Below the pieces are notes generated by a model. The model was given only the letters and a program-made list of their open reading frames with translations. It was not told the origin of the DNA and made no database searches. From Planctomycetota bacterium (GTDB lineage: Bacteria; Planctomycetota; UBA1135; GCA-002686595): a DNA stretch of 64,000 nucleotides. Positions 47,888 to 58,507 of the stretch are shown in pieces. How positions within the stretch are numbered: the first letter of the stretch is position 1; every line of letters starts with the position of its first letter. The position numbers and the translations under genes were made by a program. The DNA is taken from NCBI GenBank assembly GCA_016712565.1, contig JADJQU010000001.1:62001-126000 (forward strand), given 5' to 3'.

Positions 47888-48059
47888 TTCGTCCTGTGCA
47901 GGGTGAGGGTGTGTCTGCCTTCCAGAATGCGGGCACGAAGGCGGGCGTTACGGCGAATCCCGGTTTGGGAGCCCCGGGGTCCCCCAGCCCGAGCTCCGCG
48001 GCCCACGTTCGACCTCCCCTCAACGGGTCCTCGCGCCTGATCCGCGTTATCCTGCGGGG

Positions 48060-49178
48060 ATGTCGCGTCCCGCGCACTGGCTCTTCTGCGCCGTCCTCTG
48101 GGCGCCCGCCACGGGAGTTGAAGGCCCGGAGGTCGGGCCCGTGGAGGTGGTGAAACCCGCGGCGGCGGCCCGCGACGACGAGGTCTCGGATCTGGTCTCG
48201 AGACTTCGCAATCCGAAGCTCTCGATCGACGAGCGCGAGGCGCTCGAGGAGCGCCTCTTGCAGCTGGGCCTGAACGGCGCCCGGGCGCTCTCGCGGGTCG
48301 TCGAGGAGCGCTTCCACAAGGTGGATGAGCGGGCGCGCAAGGCCGAGAAGGTCTACCTCGCGGGGCTGGAGCGCGCGGCGAGGAAGCTGGTCGAGGCGCG
48401 GCTGGATCGTGCCGGCCTGGCCGAGATCGAGAAACTGCGCAAGCAAGTGGCCGGCCTGCGGGCCGACGCCGCGCTCACCAAGGATCGCGTCCACGCCGAA
48501 GGCGATCCGGCGCGCAAGCGGCTGTCGGAACTGCTGACGGCCGAGCTGGCCGACGCGACCCGACTCCAGGGGGAGCTGGCCCAGGCCCGCGAGTCCCTGA
48601 GCGACGATTTCCATGCCTTGGAAACCGACTTCGCCCTTTGGGAGCGCTGCAATGCAGGGCTGCCCGAAGCTCGGCGCTCCAAGGACCTGGCGGATCCCAA
48701 AGGCCGCTGGCCCGCGCTGGCCGCGGAAGAGGAGTGGCGTTGCCTGACCGCCACGCCCATGTCCGACGGCGACCGCACGGTGCTCGAAAAGAACCGCGAC
48801 CTGGCGCGGGAACTGCCCGAGCCCGAGGAGGCCCTGGGCGTTCAGGACCTCAATCGCCTGCGCATCCTGGTGGGCCTGAACGCGCTGCTGATCGACCCCA
48901 AGCTGTGCAACGCGGCCCGCGACCACTCGAAGGACATGCGCACGCTGGGTTTCTTCGACCACCAGTCGCCCGTGGAGGGCAAGCGCACGCCCTTCGACCG
49001 GGCCTCCCGGGCGGGCACCAGCGCCTCGGCGGAGAACATCGCCGCCGGGCAGGCCACCGGCGCCGACGCCAACCTGGGCTGGTGGTACAGCCCCGGCCAT
49101 CACAAGAACATGCTGGGGAGCTTCAGTCGCATCGGCCTGGGCAAGAGCGGCGAGTTCTGGACGCAGATGTTCGGCTAG
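48060..49178 (+). CDS. secreted CAP-domain (SCP/PR1-like) protein
   Basis: The 372-residue protein begins with a short hydrophobic segment (AHWLFCAVLWAPATGVEG) that may be a signal peptide. A ~200-residue charged coiled coil follows (EREALEERLLQLGLNGARALSR; LAEIEKLRKQVAGLRAD). The C-terminal third is a CAP domain: LNRLRILVGLNALLIDPKLC, DHSKDMRTLGFFDHQSPVEG, SAENIAAG and WYSPGHHKNMLG with its conserved His and Glu. Bacterial CAP proteins are often envelope-associated, and their biochemical role is unclear. The long coiled coil may position the domain within the envelope. Confidence 0.88.
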   Translation: MSRPAHWLFCAVLWAPATGVEGPEVGPVEVVKPAAAARDDEVSDLVSRLRNPKLSIDEREALEERLLQLGLNGARALSRVVEERFHKVDERARKAEKVYLAGLERAARKLVEARLDRAGLAEIEKLRKQVAGLRADAALTKDRVHAEGDPARKRLSELLTAELADATRLQGELAQARESLSDDFHALETDFALWERCNAGLPEARRSKDLADPKGRWPALAAEEEWRCLTATPMSDGDRTVLEKNRDLARELPEPEEALGVQDLNRLRILVGLNALLIDPKLCNAARDHSKDMRTLGFFDHQSPVEGKRTPFDRASRAGTSASAENIAAGQATGADANLGWWYSPGHHKNMLGSFSRIGLGKSGEFWTQMFG

Positions 49179-49260
49179 GGGCGCCGCGAGTCTTCTCCGC
49201 GGGCTTTCCGCACTCGGCTGTGGTCGAGGCCCTGCCCGGCCGCCAAGCTACGCGGCACCC

Positions 49261-50583
49261 ATGCAGGCCCCTTCCGTCGAAAAGCGCAACATCTGGACCG
49301 TCATCGGCGCGTCGAGCGCGGGCACGCTGATCGAGTGGTACGACTTCTACATCTTCGGAAGTCTGGCGACGATCCTGGCCAAGAGCTTCTTCCCCCAGGG
49401 CAATCCCACCGTCGCGCTGCTCTCGACCCTCGCCACCTTCGCCACCGGGTTCGTGGTGCGGCCCTTCGGCGCGATTTTCTTCGGCCGCATCGGCGATCTG
49501 GTGGGCCGCAAGCACGCGTTCCTGGTCACGCTCCTGATCATGGGCTTCAGCACCATGGCGATCGGCATCCTGCCCACCTACGAGCAGGTGGGGATGCTGG
49601 CGCCGATCCTGCTCCTCCTGCTGCGACTGCTGCAAGGATTGGCCCTGGGCGGGGAGTACGGCGGCGCGGCCATCTACGTGGCCGAGCACGCGCCGGCGAA
49701 GAGCCGCGGCTTCTACACCTCGTTCATCCAGACCACGGCCACGCTGGGCCTGTTCGTGTCCCTGGGCGTGGTCCTCTTCTGCCGGCTCCAGCTCGGCGAA
49801 CAGCGCTTCGCCGCCTGGGGCTGGCGCCTGCCGTTCCTGGTCTCGATCGTGCTGGTGGTGTTCTCGTACTTGATCCGCCGCAAACTGCAGGAATCGCCGG
49901 CCTTCCTGGAACTCAAGAACTCCGGCAAGTCCTCGCGCACGCCGATCCGCGACAGCTTCGGCAATCGCGAGAATCTGCGGCTGGTCCTGATCGCCCTGGT
50001 CGGCGCCACCATGGGCCAGGGCGTGGTCTGGTACACGGGGCAGTTCTACGCCCTGTACTACATGCAGACCGTGCTGATGATCGATTTCGTCAAGGCGAAC
50101 CAGGTGGTCGCCGTGGCGCTCCTGTGCGGCACGCCGTTCTTCGTGATCTTCGGGGCGCTCTCGGATCGCATCGGCAGGAAACGCCTGATGATGACCGGCT
50201 GCCTGCTGGCGGTCGTGGGCTGGATCCCGATCTACCAGGACATGACCCGCGCGGCGACGGCGGGGCCCGACGGCGGGCCGGACATGCTGCGGCTCACGCT
50301 GCTCGTTTTCGTGCAGGTGCTGTTCGTCACGCTGGTCTACGGGCCGATCGCGGCGTTTCTGGTGGAGATGTTCCCCACGCGCATCCGCTACACGTCGATG
50401 TCCCTGCCCTATCACATCGGCAACGGAGTCTTCGGCGGGCTGGTGCCCTTCGTGGGCACGTGGGCGGTCAAGGTCTTCGACGACAGGCTGGCGGGGCTCT
50501 ACTACCCCATGGCCGTGGCGAGCATCACACTGATCGTGGGGCTTGTCTTCCTGCGCGACCGGCACGGGACGGAGCTGGAGTAG
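49261..50583 (+). CDS. MFS transporter, metabolite:H+ symporter (MHS) family
   Basis: The 440-residue inner-membrane protein has 12 predicted helices. MHS signatures are SSAGTLIEWYDFYIFG in helix 1, VRPFGAIFFGRIGDLVGRKH in the first loop, LRLLQGLALGGEYGGAAIYV, and FGALSDRIGRKRLMMTG in the second half. Members import small metabolites such as dicarboxylates or proline with protons; the substrate is unresolved. ATG 49261 follows the CAP gene by about 80 bp and could share its promoter. Confidence 0.93.
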   Translation: MQAPSVEKRNIWTVIGASSAGTLIEWYDFYIFGSLATILAKSFFPQGNPTVALLSTLATFATGFVVRPFGAIFFGRIGDLVGRKHAFLVTLLIMGFSTMAIGILPTYEQVGMLAPILLLLLRLLQGLALGGEYGGAAIYVAEHAPAKSRGFYTSFIQTTATLGLFVSLGVVLFCRLQLGEQRFAAWGWRLPFLVSIVLVVFSYLIRRKLQESPAFLELKNSGKSSRTPIRDSFGNRENLRLVLIALVGATMGQGVVWYTGQFYALYYMQTVLMIDFVKANQVVAVALLCGTPFFVIFGALSDRIGRKRLMMTGCLLAVVGWIPIYQDMTRAATAGPDGGPDMLRLTLLVFVQVLFVTLVYGPIAAFLVEMFPTRIRYTSMSLPYHIGNGVFGGLVPFVGTWAVKVFDDRLAGLYYPMAVASITLIVGLVFLRDRHGTELE

Positions 50584-50659
50584 GCCCAGGGCGCCGCCTT
50601 GCGCCAGGGGGCCGGGGCGCGGGGAGGCGCTGACGGAGGGCTTCCCGTCGCGTATCGTC

Positions 50660-53600
50660 GTGACCTTGATCACCACACTGATCTTCGTGCTCGCCCCGGT
50701 GCTCACTTTGGGGGGCCAGGACCCGGTCCGGGCGGTCCCGGCCGATGCCGCGGTCGAGGCCGGGCGGCGCGCCCTGGCGAAGGGCGAGCGCGCCCAGGCC
50801 CTGGCCCACGGGCTGGCGGCCTTGGAGCAGGACCCGCGGTCCGCAGCGGCCCTGCGCCTGCTCCTGGAGGTCGCCGCGGAGGACCCCGACGCGCGCACGC
50901 TCTGGAGTCAGGAGACCCTGGCCGCCCTCGGCGACGAGCAGGGGAGCCTGGTTTCGAATCGCGAATTCGCGGGACTGCTGTCACCGAAGGATGCCGCGGT
51001 CGCGCCGCTGGCGACGGCGCGGGCCGCCGCGGCGGCCGAGTTGGCCGAGTTCTGCGCCGCGGCACGCAAGGGGGCCGAGCGCTCGGTGGAGAGCGTGGTG
51101 CTGCACGGCTGGGCCGCTGAAGTGGGCCGCGAGTTGATCCACGCCGCGCCCGCGCTCAGGGACCGGCACGGGCCGGGCCTGCCGCCGGGGTTTCCGCTGA
51201 CGGCGGGTGCCCGCAAGGCGACCCTGGAGGCGTTGGAGAGGAAGATGAACTCGGCCGACGCCAGCGGCGACTTCGCCGACGCCGCGGAGCTGGCGCTCGT
51301 GCTGCGCGGCATCGCGGCCCAGTCGGGCTTCAAGGATCTGGAGGGGCCCGCGGCGCCCGACTTGTCGAAGGCGCGCGGCGCGGCCGAGGCGGTGCTGGCG
51401 CGGGCCCGGGCGCGGCTCCTCGAACGTGCCGGCGAGCCGTGGTCGGTCGAGGCTCTCGAAGACCTGGACTTGGACCAGCGCGCGAGCTTCACCCGCGAGC
51501 ACGCTCGGGCGTCGAATCCCGGCCTGGCCCGCTCGCCCCAGGGCTGGTACCGCATCGAAACCGTGTGCGGGCACGGCACGCTCCTGGGCGCCGCCGCGAC
51601 CGTGGAGCAGCACCACGCGCGGCTGGCGCGTTGGTACGGCAGCGATCCGTTCACGGCTCGGCCCGGGCTCGTGCGTCTGGTGGCCGAGTCGTCGGCGCTC
51701 GAGAGCGAAGGCGCGCCCTTCTTCTGGGTCGGCGGCTTCCAATCCGGCGACGTGACCACGCTGCGCATGGCGATCGGCACGATCGAGGGGCTGGGTCGCG
51801 GGCTGACCCACGAGCTGACGCACCGCTTCGACGGCGCCCTGTTCCCCGGAATCCCCGCCTGGCTCGCCGAGGGCCGGGCGGTGTGGACCGGGGCCGCCTA
51901 CGCCGGCATCGCCGACGAGGAATTCGTCGCGAACCACGCGGCCTTCGGAACGATCGACGACGCGCGCTACAAGGGCTACGGCGGACGAGAGAAGCTGGAG
52001 CAGCTCGTCGACGGGACGATCGAGGACTACCGCGACAACTACGTCGCGGGGTACGCGCTCTACGTCTACCTGAAGACCTGGTACGAGGTGCCGGGGAAGC
52101 CGCTGTTCGCCGATCGACTGGCCGGATACATGGGCAGTCGCGCGGCCGACAGGAAGAGCCCCCTGGCCGCGTTCACGGCCTGGTTCTGCGACGGCGAGAA
52201 CGGCCGCCCCAAGGACTTCGAGGGCTTCGCGGCCGGCTTCGGCACGTTCGTCTCGGGCTTCTACTGGCGCGACAGAAAGCCCTTCACCGAGCGCTACGTC
52301 GAGTCGCCGGGGGAGGCGCGCGGCGCGCAATGGAACGAGCTCCTGCTGGACGAACCCACCTGGGTCTGGTCGCGCGGTCGCGCCGAGCCGTGGCTGGGCC
52401 AGGATCAGGCGCGTGCCGCGGGCCGGCTGCTCTTGGGCCTGGGCGACGAGGCGGGCGCCATGGCGGCCCTGGGCTGGTCGCTCGCCGTCGACGAGCGTTC
52501 GGCCGCCGTGGACGAAGCGCTGGGAGGACTGCTCGCGAAGTCCGGCAAGCGCGAGGGCGCCTGGGTGCTGGCCCGCGCCGTCGAGCGACGCGGCTTCGCG
52601 CCCGGGACCGTGCCCGCCGGCCCCGCGCCGATGCTCGTGCGACTGCCGCGCACGCGGGCGTTTCTGGAGGAACTGCGCCGGGGGGCCGCCGCCTCTGCCG
52701 CCGACGGCCGTGCCCTCAGCGCGGCGGCCCTGGCCGCCGACCACGACCGTCTGGCGACGCTCTTGGGGCTGCCTGCCCTGGCTCCCTCGATGGCCGGGCC
52801 GGACCTCGCGGCGTCGCGCTTGCATCCGTTCGACGAACCTCGCCGCGGGCTCGGTGCCGCGGGCTGGATCGAGGACAAGCTCGCCGGTTTCGATCAGCAC
52901 CGGGTCGCGGGCCTGTGGTGCGTGGACGAGCGCGGCAATCTGCACGTGGGCCGTTCGACGCCCAGGGTGGGCACGGGCGAATCCGACCGCGCGAGCCACG
53001 TGCGCGACGCCTTCGCGCGCTCGAAGCTCTGGATCGAGCCGGGCCGCTGGCGCGTGCGCCTGCGTGTGGCTCCCACCACCGCCTTCTTCTCCGCGGCGAT
53101 CGTCGTGGGCTACGAACGCCGCGACCGTCAGGCGCGGCTCCACCTCAGCGGAGGCGACTATGCCTTCGCCATCGGCGACAAGGAGGAGCCCGCGGAACTC
53201 GACAACGTGGGCTGGAGCCTGGCCGGCCTCTACGAGCGCGACGGGGCCTTGCCCGGCGCGACGCGCGGCGGCACCAAGGCCTTCGGGCGCACGCTGGCGG
53301 CCTTCGACGTGGAACTCGCGGTGGACGGCGGCGCCCTGCACGCGTTCCTCGACGGCGAGTACCTGGGCACCTATCACACGCCCGACGGCATGCCGCTCGA
53401 GGGATTTCTGGGATTCGCCAGCAACACGGGCTCCTACAAGGTGAGCGGGGCGAGCCTGCAGCGCCTCGATCGCAGCGCCGCCTACGCGCCCCTGACCGGC
53501 GTGCCGCCGCCGATCCTGGTCGACCGCCCTCGCGTGGTCGCGTTCCGCGAGGCGGAGAACCGCAAGGTGGTCGGTCTGCCGCTCCACGCGCGCGGAACGC

Positions 53601-54028
53601 TGTGCGCGTGGCTCGCGCTGCCGGAGCTGGACGCGCAGGGCGCACTCGACGAGGAACGCGCGCGCCGGCGCCTCGTGGAGCGCGTGCTCGACTTCGAACG
53701 CCTGGCCGCGCGCCACAGATGGGGCACGCCGCTCGTGGTCGCCCTGCCCGCGGCGCTGGGCCCGGAACTGTGCGCGCGCATCGAAGCCGACGCCGCGAGC
53801 GCCTCGCAAGCCGAATTCGAGCCGGAGACTCGGCCGCGCTGGACGCGCATCCTGCACGGGCCCGAGAGTCGCGCGGCGGCGCAAGCGGTCGAGCTCGCGG
53901 ATGCGCGCCAATCCCTGCTCCTGTTCGTCGATTCCGCCGGCGTGCTGCGCGCCGTCGAGTCGCTGCACGGGGGCAGGACCATCGACCCCTCGCTCGCGCG
54001 CTGGATCCAAGTGTTCGCCAACCGCTGA
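50660..54028 (+). CDS. large secreted gluzincin-like metallopeptidase-domain protein
   Basis: The product has about 1122 residues from GTG 50660, with a hydrophobic N-terminus (TLITTLIFVLAPVLTLGG). An Ala/Leu-rich helical part resembling TPR repeats follows. The peptidase signature THELTHRFDG carries His384, Glu385 and His388, with a likely third ligand in AWLAEGRAVW (Glu404). This is the peptidase-MA/DUF1570 arrangement. A further helical stretch and a concanavalin-like beta domain (~residues 760-960, for example FDVELAVDGGALHAFLDGEYLG) follow. It is probably a periplasmic zinc peptidase; the substrate is unknown. Contrast the Asp-substituted relative at 6175. The frame is open upstream to 50543 inside the MFS gene, but that part is not convincing. 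Confidence 0.82.
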   Translation: MTLITTLIFVLAPVLTLGGQDPVRAVPADAAVEAGRRALAKGERAQALAHGLAALEQDPRSAAALRLLLEVAAEDPDARTLWSQETLAALGDEQGSLVSNREFAGLLSPKDAAVAPLATARAAAAAELAEFCAAARKGAERSVESVVLHGWAAEVGRELIHAAPALRDRHGPGLPPGFPLTAGARKATLEALERKMNSADASGDFADAAELALVLRGIAAQSGFKDLEGPAAPDLSKARGAAEAVLARARARLLERAGEPWSVEALEDLDLDQRASFTREHARASNPGLARSPQGWYRIETVCGHGTLLGAAATVEQHHARLARWYGSDPFTARPGLVRLVAESSALESEGAPFFWVGGFQSGDVTTLRMAIGTIEGLGRGLTHELTHRFDGALFPGIPAWLAEGRAVWTGAAYAGIADEEFVANHAAFGTIDDARYKGYGGREKLEQLVDGTIEDYRDNYVAGYALYVYLKTWYEVPGKPLFADRLAGYMGSRAADRKSPLAAFTAWFCDGENGRPKDFEGFAAGFGTFVSGFYWRDRKPFTERYVESPGEARGAQWNELLLDEPTWVWSRGRAEPWLGQDQARAAGRLLLGLGDEAGAMAALGWSLAVDERSAAVDEALGGLLAKSGKREGAWVLARAVERRGFAPGTVPAGPAPMLVRLPRTRAFLEELRRGAAASAADGRALSAAALAADHDRLATLLGLPALAPSMAGPDLAASRLHPFDEPRRGLGAAGWIEDKLAGFDQHRVAGLWCVDERGNLHVGRSTPRVGTGESDRASHVRDAFARSKLWIEPGRWRVRLRVAPTTAFFSAAIVVGYERRDRQARLHLSGGDYAFAIGDKEEPAELDNVGWSLAGLYERDGALPGATRGGTKAFGRTLAAFDVELAVDGGALHAFLDGEYLGTYHTPDGMPLEGFLGFASNTGSYKVSGASLQRLDRSAAYAPLTGVPPPILVDRPRVVAFREAENRKVVGLPLHARGTLCAWLALPELDAQGALDEERARRRLVERVLDFERLAARHRWGTPLVVALPAALGPELCARIEADAASASQAEFEPETRPRWTRILHGPESRAAAQAVELADARQSLLLFVDSAGVLRAVESLHGGRTIDPSLARWIQVFANR

Positions 54029-54148
54029 CGTCCCCGCGCGGACGGCCCGACGACGAAGTGGAGCCGCAGGCGGGCCGATTTTGTCGGCGTACTTCTGGAG
54101 CAGGACACTAGACTCGCGCCCATTCGTCCCCTCATTGGAGCCCTTCCC

Positions 54149-56108
54149 ATGCTACTCGTGACGGCGTTGCTCGCCTGTTCCACCGCTTTCGTCCAAGGTC
54201 CAGGCTCCGAGGCGAAGCCCGCGACGCAGGAACAGCAGCCTGCCGTCTCCACCGATCCGCAGGCCAAGCCCGACGCCGGGTCCGCGAAAGGCGACGCTCC
54301 CCGACCGCGCCAAGCCCGTTGCGGACGCCTCGACGACCAAGCAGGACTCGGTCACGATCCACGGCAAGAAGATCGACTACGACGTCACGCTCGGCACGCA
54401 GCCGGTGTGGGACGCCGAGAACAAGCAGGTCGCCTCGGTCTTCTACACCTACTATGAGCGCCGGGGCGTCACGGACAAGAGCACGCGGCCCCTGGTGATC
54501 TCCTTCAACGGGGGCCCCGGCTCGGCCTCGGTCTGGATGCACATTGCCTACACCGGGCCGCGTCTGCTCCGCATCGACGACGAGGGCTTCCCGATCCAGC
54601 CCTACGGCGTGCAGGAGAACCCGCACTCGATCCTCGACGTCGCCGACATCGTGTACGTCGATCCGGTGAACACCGGCTTCTCGCGCATCCTCAACGACGC
54701 GAAGAAGGAGCAGTTCTTCGGCGTCAACGAGGACATCGAGTACCTGGCGCGCTGGATCGGCGCCTTCGTGACGCGGCGCGGCCGCTGGACCTCGCCGAAG
54801 TACCTGGTGGGGGAGAGCTACGGCACCACGCGCGTCTCCGGTCTCGCCGCCAGACTGCAAGAGTCGCAGTGGATGTACTTGAACGGCGTCGTGCTCGTGT
54901 CCCCCACGGAGCTCGGCATCGAGCGCGCCGGAGCGCTCGACAAGGCGCTCGTGCTGCCGTACTACGCGGCGACGGCCTGGTACCACAAGGTGCTGCCGGC
55001 GGACCTGCAGGCGCGGGATCTCGACCAGCTGCTGCCGGAGGTCGAGGCCTTCACGCTGGACCAGCTGCTGCCAGCCATGGCCCGCGGCGGTTCGCTCGAC
55101 CTCGGCCGCCGGCGCGAGCTCGCGGCCCAGTACGCGCGCTACTCGGGCCTCTCCGAGGGCGTGGTGCTGAACTACAGCTTCGCCGTGCCCACGTCGTTCT
55201 TCTGGAAGGAGCTCCTGCGCGATCAGGGCCTGACGATCGGCCGGCTCGACTCCCGCTATCGGGGCGTCGACGGCGCGGACAGCGGCACGAGCCCCGACTT
55301 CGACCCCGCGCTCACCTCCTGGAACCACGCGTTCGCACCGGCGATCAACCACTACCTGCGCGACGTGCTGGGCTACGCGACGGACCTGCAGTACTGGATG
55401 TTCGGACCGGTCAGCCCGTGGAATGACGAGGGCGATCGCACCGGCAGCTCGCTGCGCCGGGCGCTGGGACAGAACCCCTACCTGCACGTGCTCGTCCAGT
55501 CGGGCTACTTCGACGGCGGAACCGACTACTTCAACGCGAAGTTCACGCTCTGGAACATGGACCCTCCCGGGCGCTTCCAGGATCGCCTGGCGTGGAAGGG
55601 CTATCGCAGCGGCCACATGATGTACCTGCGCAAGCCCGACCTCGCCCAGGCGAACGACGACCTGCGCGAGTTCATCCTGCACGCAGCCCAAGCCGGGCGC
55701 GCCGGCGAAGCGCTGAGAGCCGAGGCGCGCAGGGGGCCGGCGTGCGAGGGCAGCGGAGTCGCTGTCGCTAGCCCACCGGCTCCGGCTCGTTCTTCCTCGA
55801 GGCGAGCTGGAAGCTGCCCGCGCGCCAGTCGATGGAGGCCCGCGAGCCGCTCACCAGCGTGCCGCGCAGGATCGCGTCGGCCAGCAGGTTCTGGATGCGC
55901 TTCTGGATCACGCGCTTCAGGGGCCGCGCGCCGTACTCGGGGTCGTAGCCTTCCTTGGCCAGCGCTTCTTTCGCGGCGCCGGTCAGCTCGAGCTCGATCT
56001 CCTGCTCCTTCAGGTGGGCCGACAGCCGCACCAGCTGCACGTCCACGATGTCGCGGATCTGGTCGGCCGCCAGCGCGTTGTAGGTCAAGACCTCGTCGAG
56101 CCGGTTGA
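54149..56108 (+). CDS. S10 family serine carboxypeptidase-like protein, one frameshift
   Basis: ATG 54149 begins a signal peptide (LLVTALLACSTAFVQG) and a Lys/Pro/Ala linker. At ~54300 coding moves from frame 2 to frame 0: removing one C from CCCC restores GDAPDRAKPVADASTTKQ and then VTLGTQPVWDAENKQV. The S10 catalytic text follows: ISFNGGPGSASVWMH, YLVGESYGTTRVSG with the nucleophile Ser, GYFDGGTDYF with Asp, and YRSGHMMYLRK with His. Clear homology ends near 55700 (LREFILHAAQ). The frame stays open to 56108 across the antisense clpB end, so a second 3' slip or an unusual tail is possible. Confidence 0.75.
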
Positions 56109-58314
56109 TGAACTCCGGCCGGAAGAAGTCGCGCATCTGGGAACCCTCGCGCAGGTTCGAGGTCATCAGCACCAGGGTCTGCTTGAAGTCCACCGTGCGG
56201 CCGTGGCCGTCCGTGAGGCGGCCGTCGTCGAGGATCTGCAGCAGCACGTTGAACACGTCCGGGTGCGCCTTCTCGACTTCGTCGAGCAGGATCACGCAGT
56301 GGGGCTTGCGGCGCACGGCCTCGGTCAGGGCGCCGCCCTCGTCGTAGCCCACGTAGCCCGGCGGAGCGCCGATCATGCGCGAGACCGAGTGCTTCTCCAT
56401 GTACTCGGTCATGTCGAGGCGCACGAGGGCGTCCTCGTCGTCGAACAGGAACTCGGCCAGGGCCCGCGCGGTCTCCGTCTTGCCGACGCCCGTGGGGCCC
56501 AAGAGCAGGAACGAGCCCAGGGGCCGGGAGGTCTCTTGCAGACCCGCCCGGGCGCGGCGCACGGCCTCGCTGATGGCGGCCAGGGCGTGGTCCTGGCCGA
56601 TCACGCGCTCGCGCAGGCGCTCCTCCATGTTCAGCAGCTTCTCGCGCTCGGTTTCGAGCAGGCGCGTGACCGGGATGCCGGTCCAGCGGCTGACGACCTT
56701 GGCGATCATCTCAGGCCCCACTTCCTCGGGCAGCAGGGCCCCTTCCTTCTGCACCTGCGCCAGGCGCGCGACCGCGCCCTTCACGTTGGCCTCGGCCTGG
56801 GGCAGGTCGCCGTAGCGGATCGCGCCGACCCGAGCGTAGTCGCCTTCGCGCTCCTTGCGTTCGGCCTCGGAGCGCAGGCTCTCGATCAGGGTCTTGCCCG
56901 CGCGGATCGAGGTGATCAGGTCCTTCTCGGTCTGCCAGCGGGCGCGCAGGGCGCTCCCCGACTCGTTCAGCTCGGCCAGTTCCTGGGCGATGCTCTTCAG
57001 CCGGGCCGCGGTGTCCGAGCCGCGTTCCTTCTCGATCGCGCTGCGCTCGATCTCGAGCTGGCGCGTCTTGCGCTCCAGCTCGTCCAGCTCCGGCGGCAGC
57101 GAGTCGATCGACATGCGCAACTGCGCCGCGGCCTCGTCCATCAGGTCGATGGCCTTGTCGGGCATGAAGCGGTCGGAAATGTGCCGCTCCGCGAGCCGGG
57201 CGGCCGCGATCAGCGCGCCGTCGAGGATGCGCACGCCGTAGTGCACCTCATAGCGTTCCTTGAGGCCGCGCAGGATCGCGATGGTGTCGTCCACGGAGGG
57301 CTCGCCCACGAGCACGGTCATGAAGCGCCGCTCCAGGGCCTTGTCCTTCTCGACGTACTTCCTGTACTCGTCCAGGGTGGTCGCGCCGATGCAGCGCAGG
57401 TCGCCGCGAGCCAGGGCCGGCTTGAGCAGGTTGGCCGCGTCGATGGCCCCCTCGGCGCCGCCCGCGCCCACCAGCGTGTGCAGCTCGTCGATGAACAGGA
57501 TGATCTCGCCCTTCGCGCTGGCGATGTCCTTGAGCACGGACTTCAGGCGCTCCTCGAACTCGCCGCGGTACTTGGCGCCGGCGAGCATGGCCCCGAGGTC
57601 GAGCGACATGACGCGCTTCTTCTTGAGGCCCTCGGGCACGTCCCCGGCGACGATGCGGTTGGCGAGACCCTCGACGATGGCGGTCTTGCCCACGCCGGGG
57701 TCGCCGATCAGCACCGGGTTGTTCTTGCGGCGCCGCGAGAGCACCTGCATCGTGCGGCGGATCTCGGCGTCGCGGCCGATCACGGGATCGAGCTTGCCCG
57801 CCGCCGCGTCCGCCGTCAGGTCGCGGGCGTACTTCTTCAAGGCGTCGTAGGTGGCCTCGGGATCGGGGCTCGTGACGCGCGAGTCGCCGCGCACCTGTCC
57901 CAGGGCCGCCTCGAGGCGTTCCGCGCTGAGCTTGCGGGCGTTGAAGAGGCCCACCACCTCGGGGCCGCCCTTCTTGGCCAGGGCCAGCAGCAGGTGCTCC
58001 GTGGAGACGTATTCGTCACCCAGGCGCTTGGCGAACTCGGCCGAGGCGTTGATCGTCTCGACGAAGGCCCGCGACGGGGCCAACTGGGCGCCCTCGGCCT
58101 TGGGCAGCTTGTCGAGGGCCAGCACCAACTCGCCCGCGAGCACGCGTGGATCGACGGAGAGCTTCTGGAGGACGCCGCTCATGACGCCCTCGGGCGCCGA
58201 CAGCAGGCTGACCGCCAAGTGCATCGGGGTGAGCTCAGGGTGGTGGGAATCCGCCGCCAGCTTCTGCGCGTTGCCGATCGCCTCGCCCGCTTTGGTCGTG
58301 TGCTGCATCTGCAT
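55768..58314 (-). CDS. clpB: ATP-dependent chaperone ClpB
   Basis: The 848-residue disaggregase has two Clp N-terminal repeats (residues 1-145, HHPELTPMHLAVSLL and YVSTEHLLLALAKKGG). The first AAA module contains GDPGVGKTAIVEGLA and LFIDELHTLVGAGGAEGA. A coiled middle domain (QLEIERSAIEKERGSD...) marks ClpB rather than ClpA. The second AAA module contains GPTGVGKTETARALAEFLF, IGAPPGYVGYDEGG and ILLDEVEKAHPDVFNVLLQ. With DnaK it resolubilises protein aggregates. ATG 58308 is an alternative start. No CIRCE element was found upstream. Confidence 0.97.
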   Translation of the reverse strand: MQMQHTTKAGEAIGNAQKLAADSHHPELTPMHLAVSLLSAPEGVMSGVLQKLSVDPRVLAGELVLALDKLPKAEGAQLAPSRAFVETINASAEFAKRLGDEYVSTEHLLLALAKKGGPEVVGLFNARKLSAERLEAALGQVRGDSRVTSPDPEATYDALKKYARDLTADAAAGKLDPVIGRDAEIRRTMQVLSRRRKNNPVLIGDPGVGKTAIVEGLANRIVAGDVPEGLKKKRVMSLDLGAMLAGAKYRGEFEERLKSVLKDIASAKGEIILFIDELHTLVGAGGAEGAIDAANLLKPALARGDLRCIGATTLDEYRKYVEKDKALERRFMTVLVGEPSVDDTIAILRGLKERYEVHYGVRILDGALIAAARLAERHISDRFMPDKAIDLMDEAAAQLRMSIDSLPPELDELERKTRQLEIERSAIEKERGSDTAARLKSIAQELAELNESGSALRARWQTEKDLITSIRAGKTLIESLRSEAERKEREGDYARVGAIRYGDLPQAEANVKGAVARLAQVQKEGALLPEEVGPEMIAKVVSRWTGIPVTRLLETEREKLLNMEERLRERVIGQDHALAAISEAVRRARAGLQETSRPLGSFLLLGPTGVGKTETARALAEFLFDDEDALVRLDMTEYMEKHSVSRMIGAPPGYVGYDEGGALTEAVRRKPHCVILLDEVEKAHPDVFNVLLQILDDGRLTDGHGRTVDFKQTLVLMTSNLREGSQMRDFFRPEFINRLDEVLTYNALAADQIRDIVDVQLVRLSAHLKEQEIELELTGAAKEALAKEGYDPEYGARPLKRVIQKRIQNLLADAILRGTLVSGSRASIDWRAGSFQLASRKNEPEPVG

Positions 58315-58467
58315 GATGGGGATTCCAGCGCAATGCCCGTGCCAGACGCAGCGTGCTTCCGGGAGGGATCCAGGCTCCGCCGGAGGCCCCTGCCGGCCTC
58401 AGGAAGGCCGGATGCGCCCCGCGCGCCGCCCCCCTCCCGTGACAGAGGATGGAACGGCGCGGGGTGG

Positions 58468-58486
58468 CGCTGCCGAAGAGGCAGCG
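58468..58486 (-). terminator. hairpin after the small membrane protein gene
   Basis: CGCTGCC and GGCAGCG form a 7-bp stem with a 5-base GAAGA loop, 22 bases beyond the stop at 58508. There is no T-run. A second stem, CCGGCCT/AGGCCGG, lies further downstream near 58395-58413. Confidence 0.45.
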
Positions 58487-58507
58487 TGGAGTGCCAACCT
58501 GGCAGGT

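Noticed and set aside
50981..54010. 1009-codon minus-strand frame opposite the HELTH protein
   Set aside because: Antisense shadow with Arg/Gln/Gly-rich text and no domains; the plus strand has signal, motif and domain evidence.
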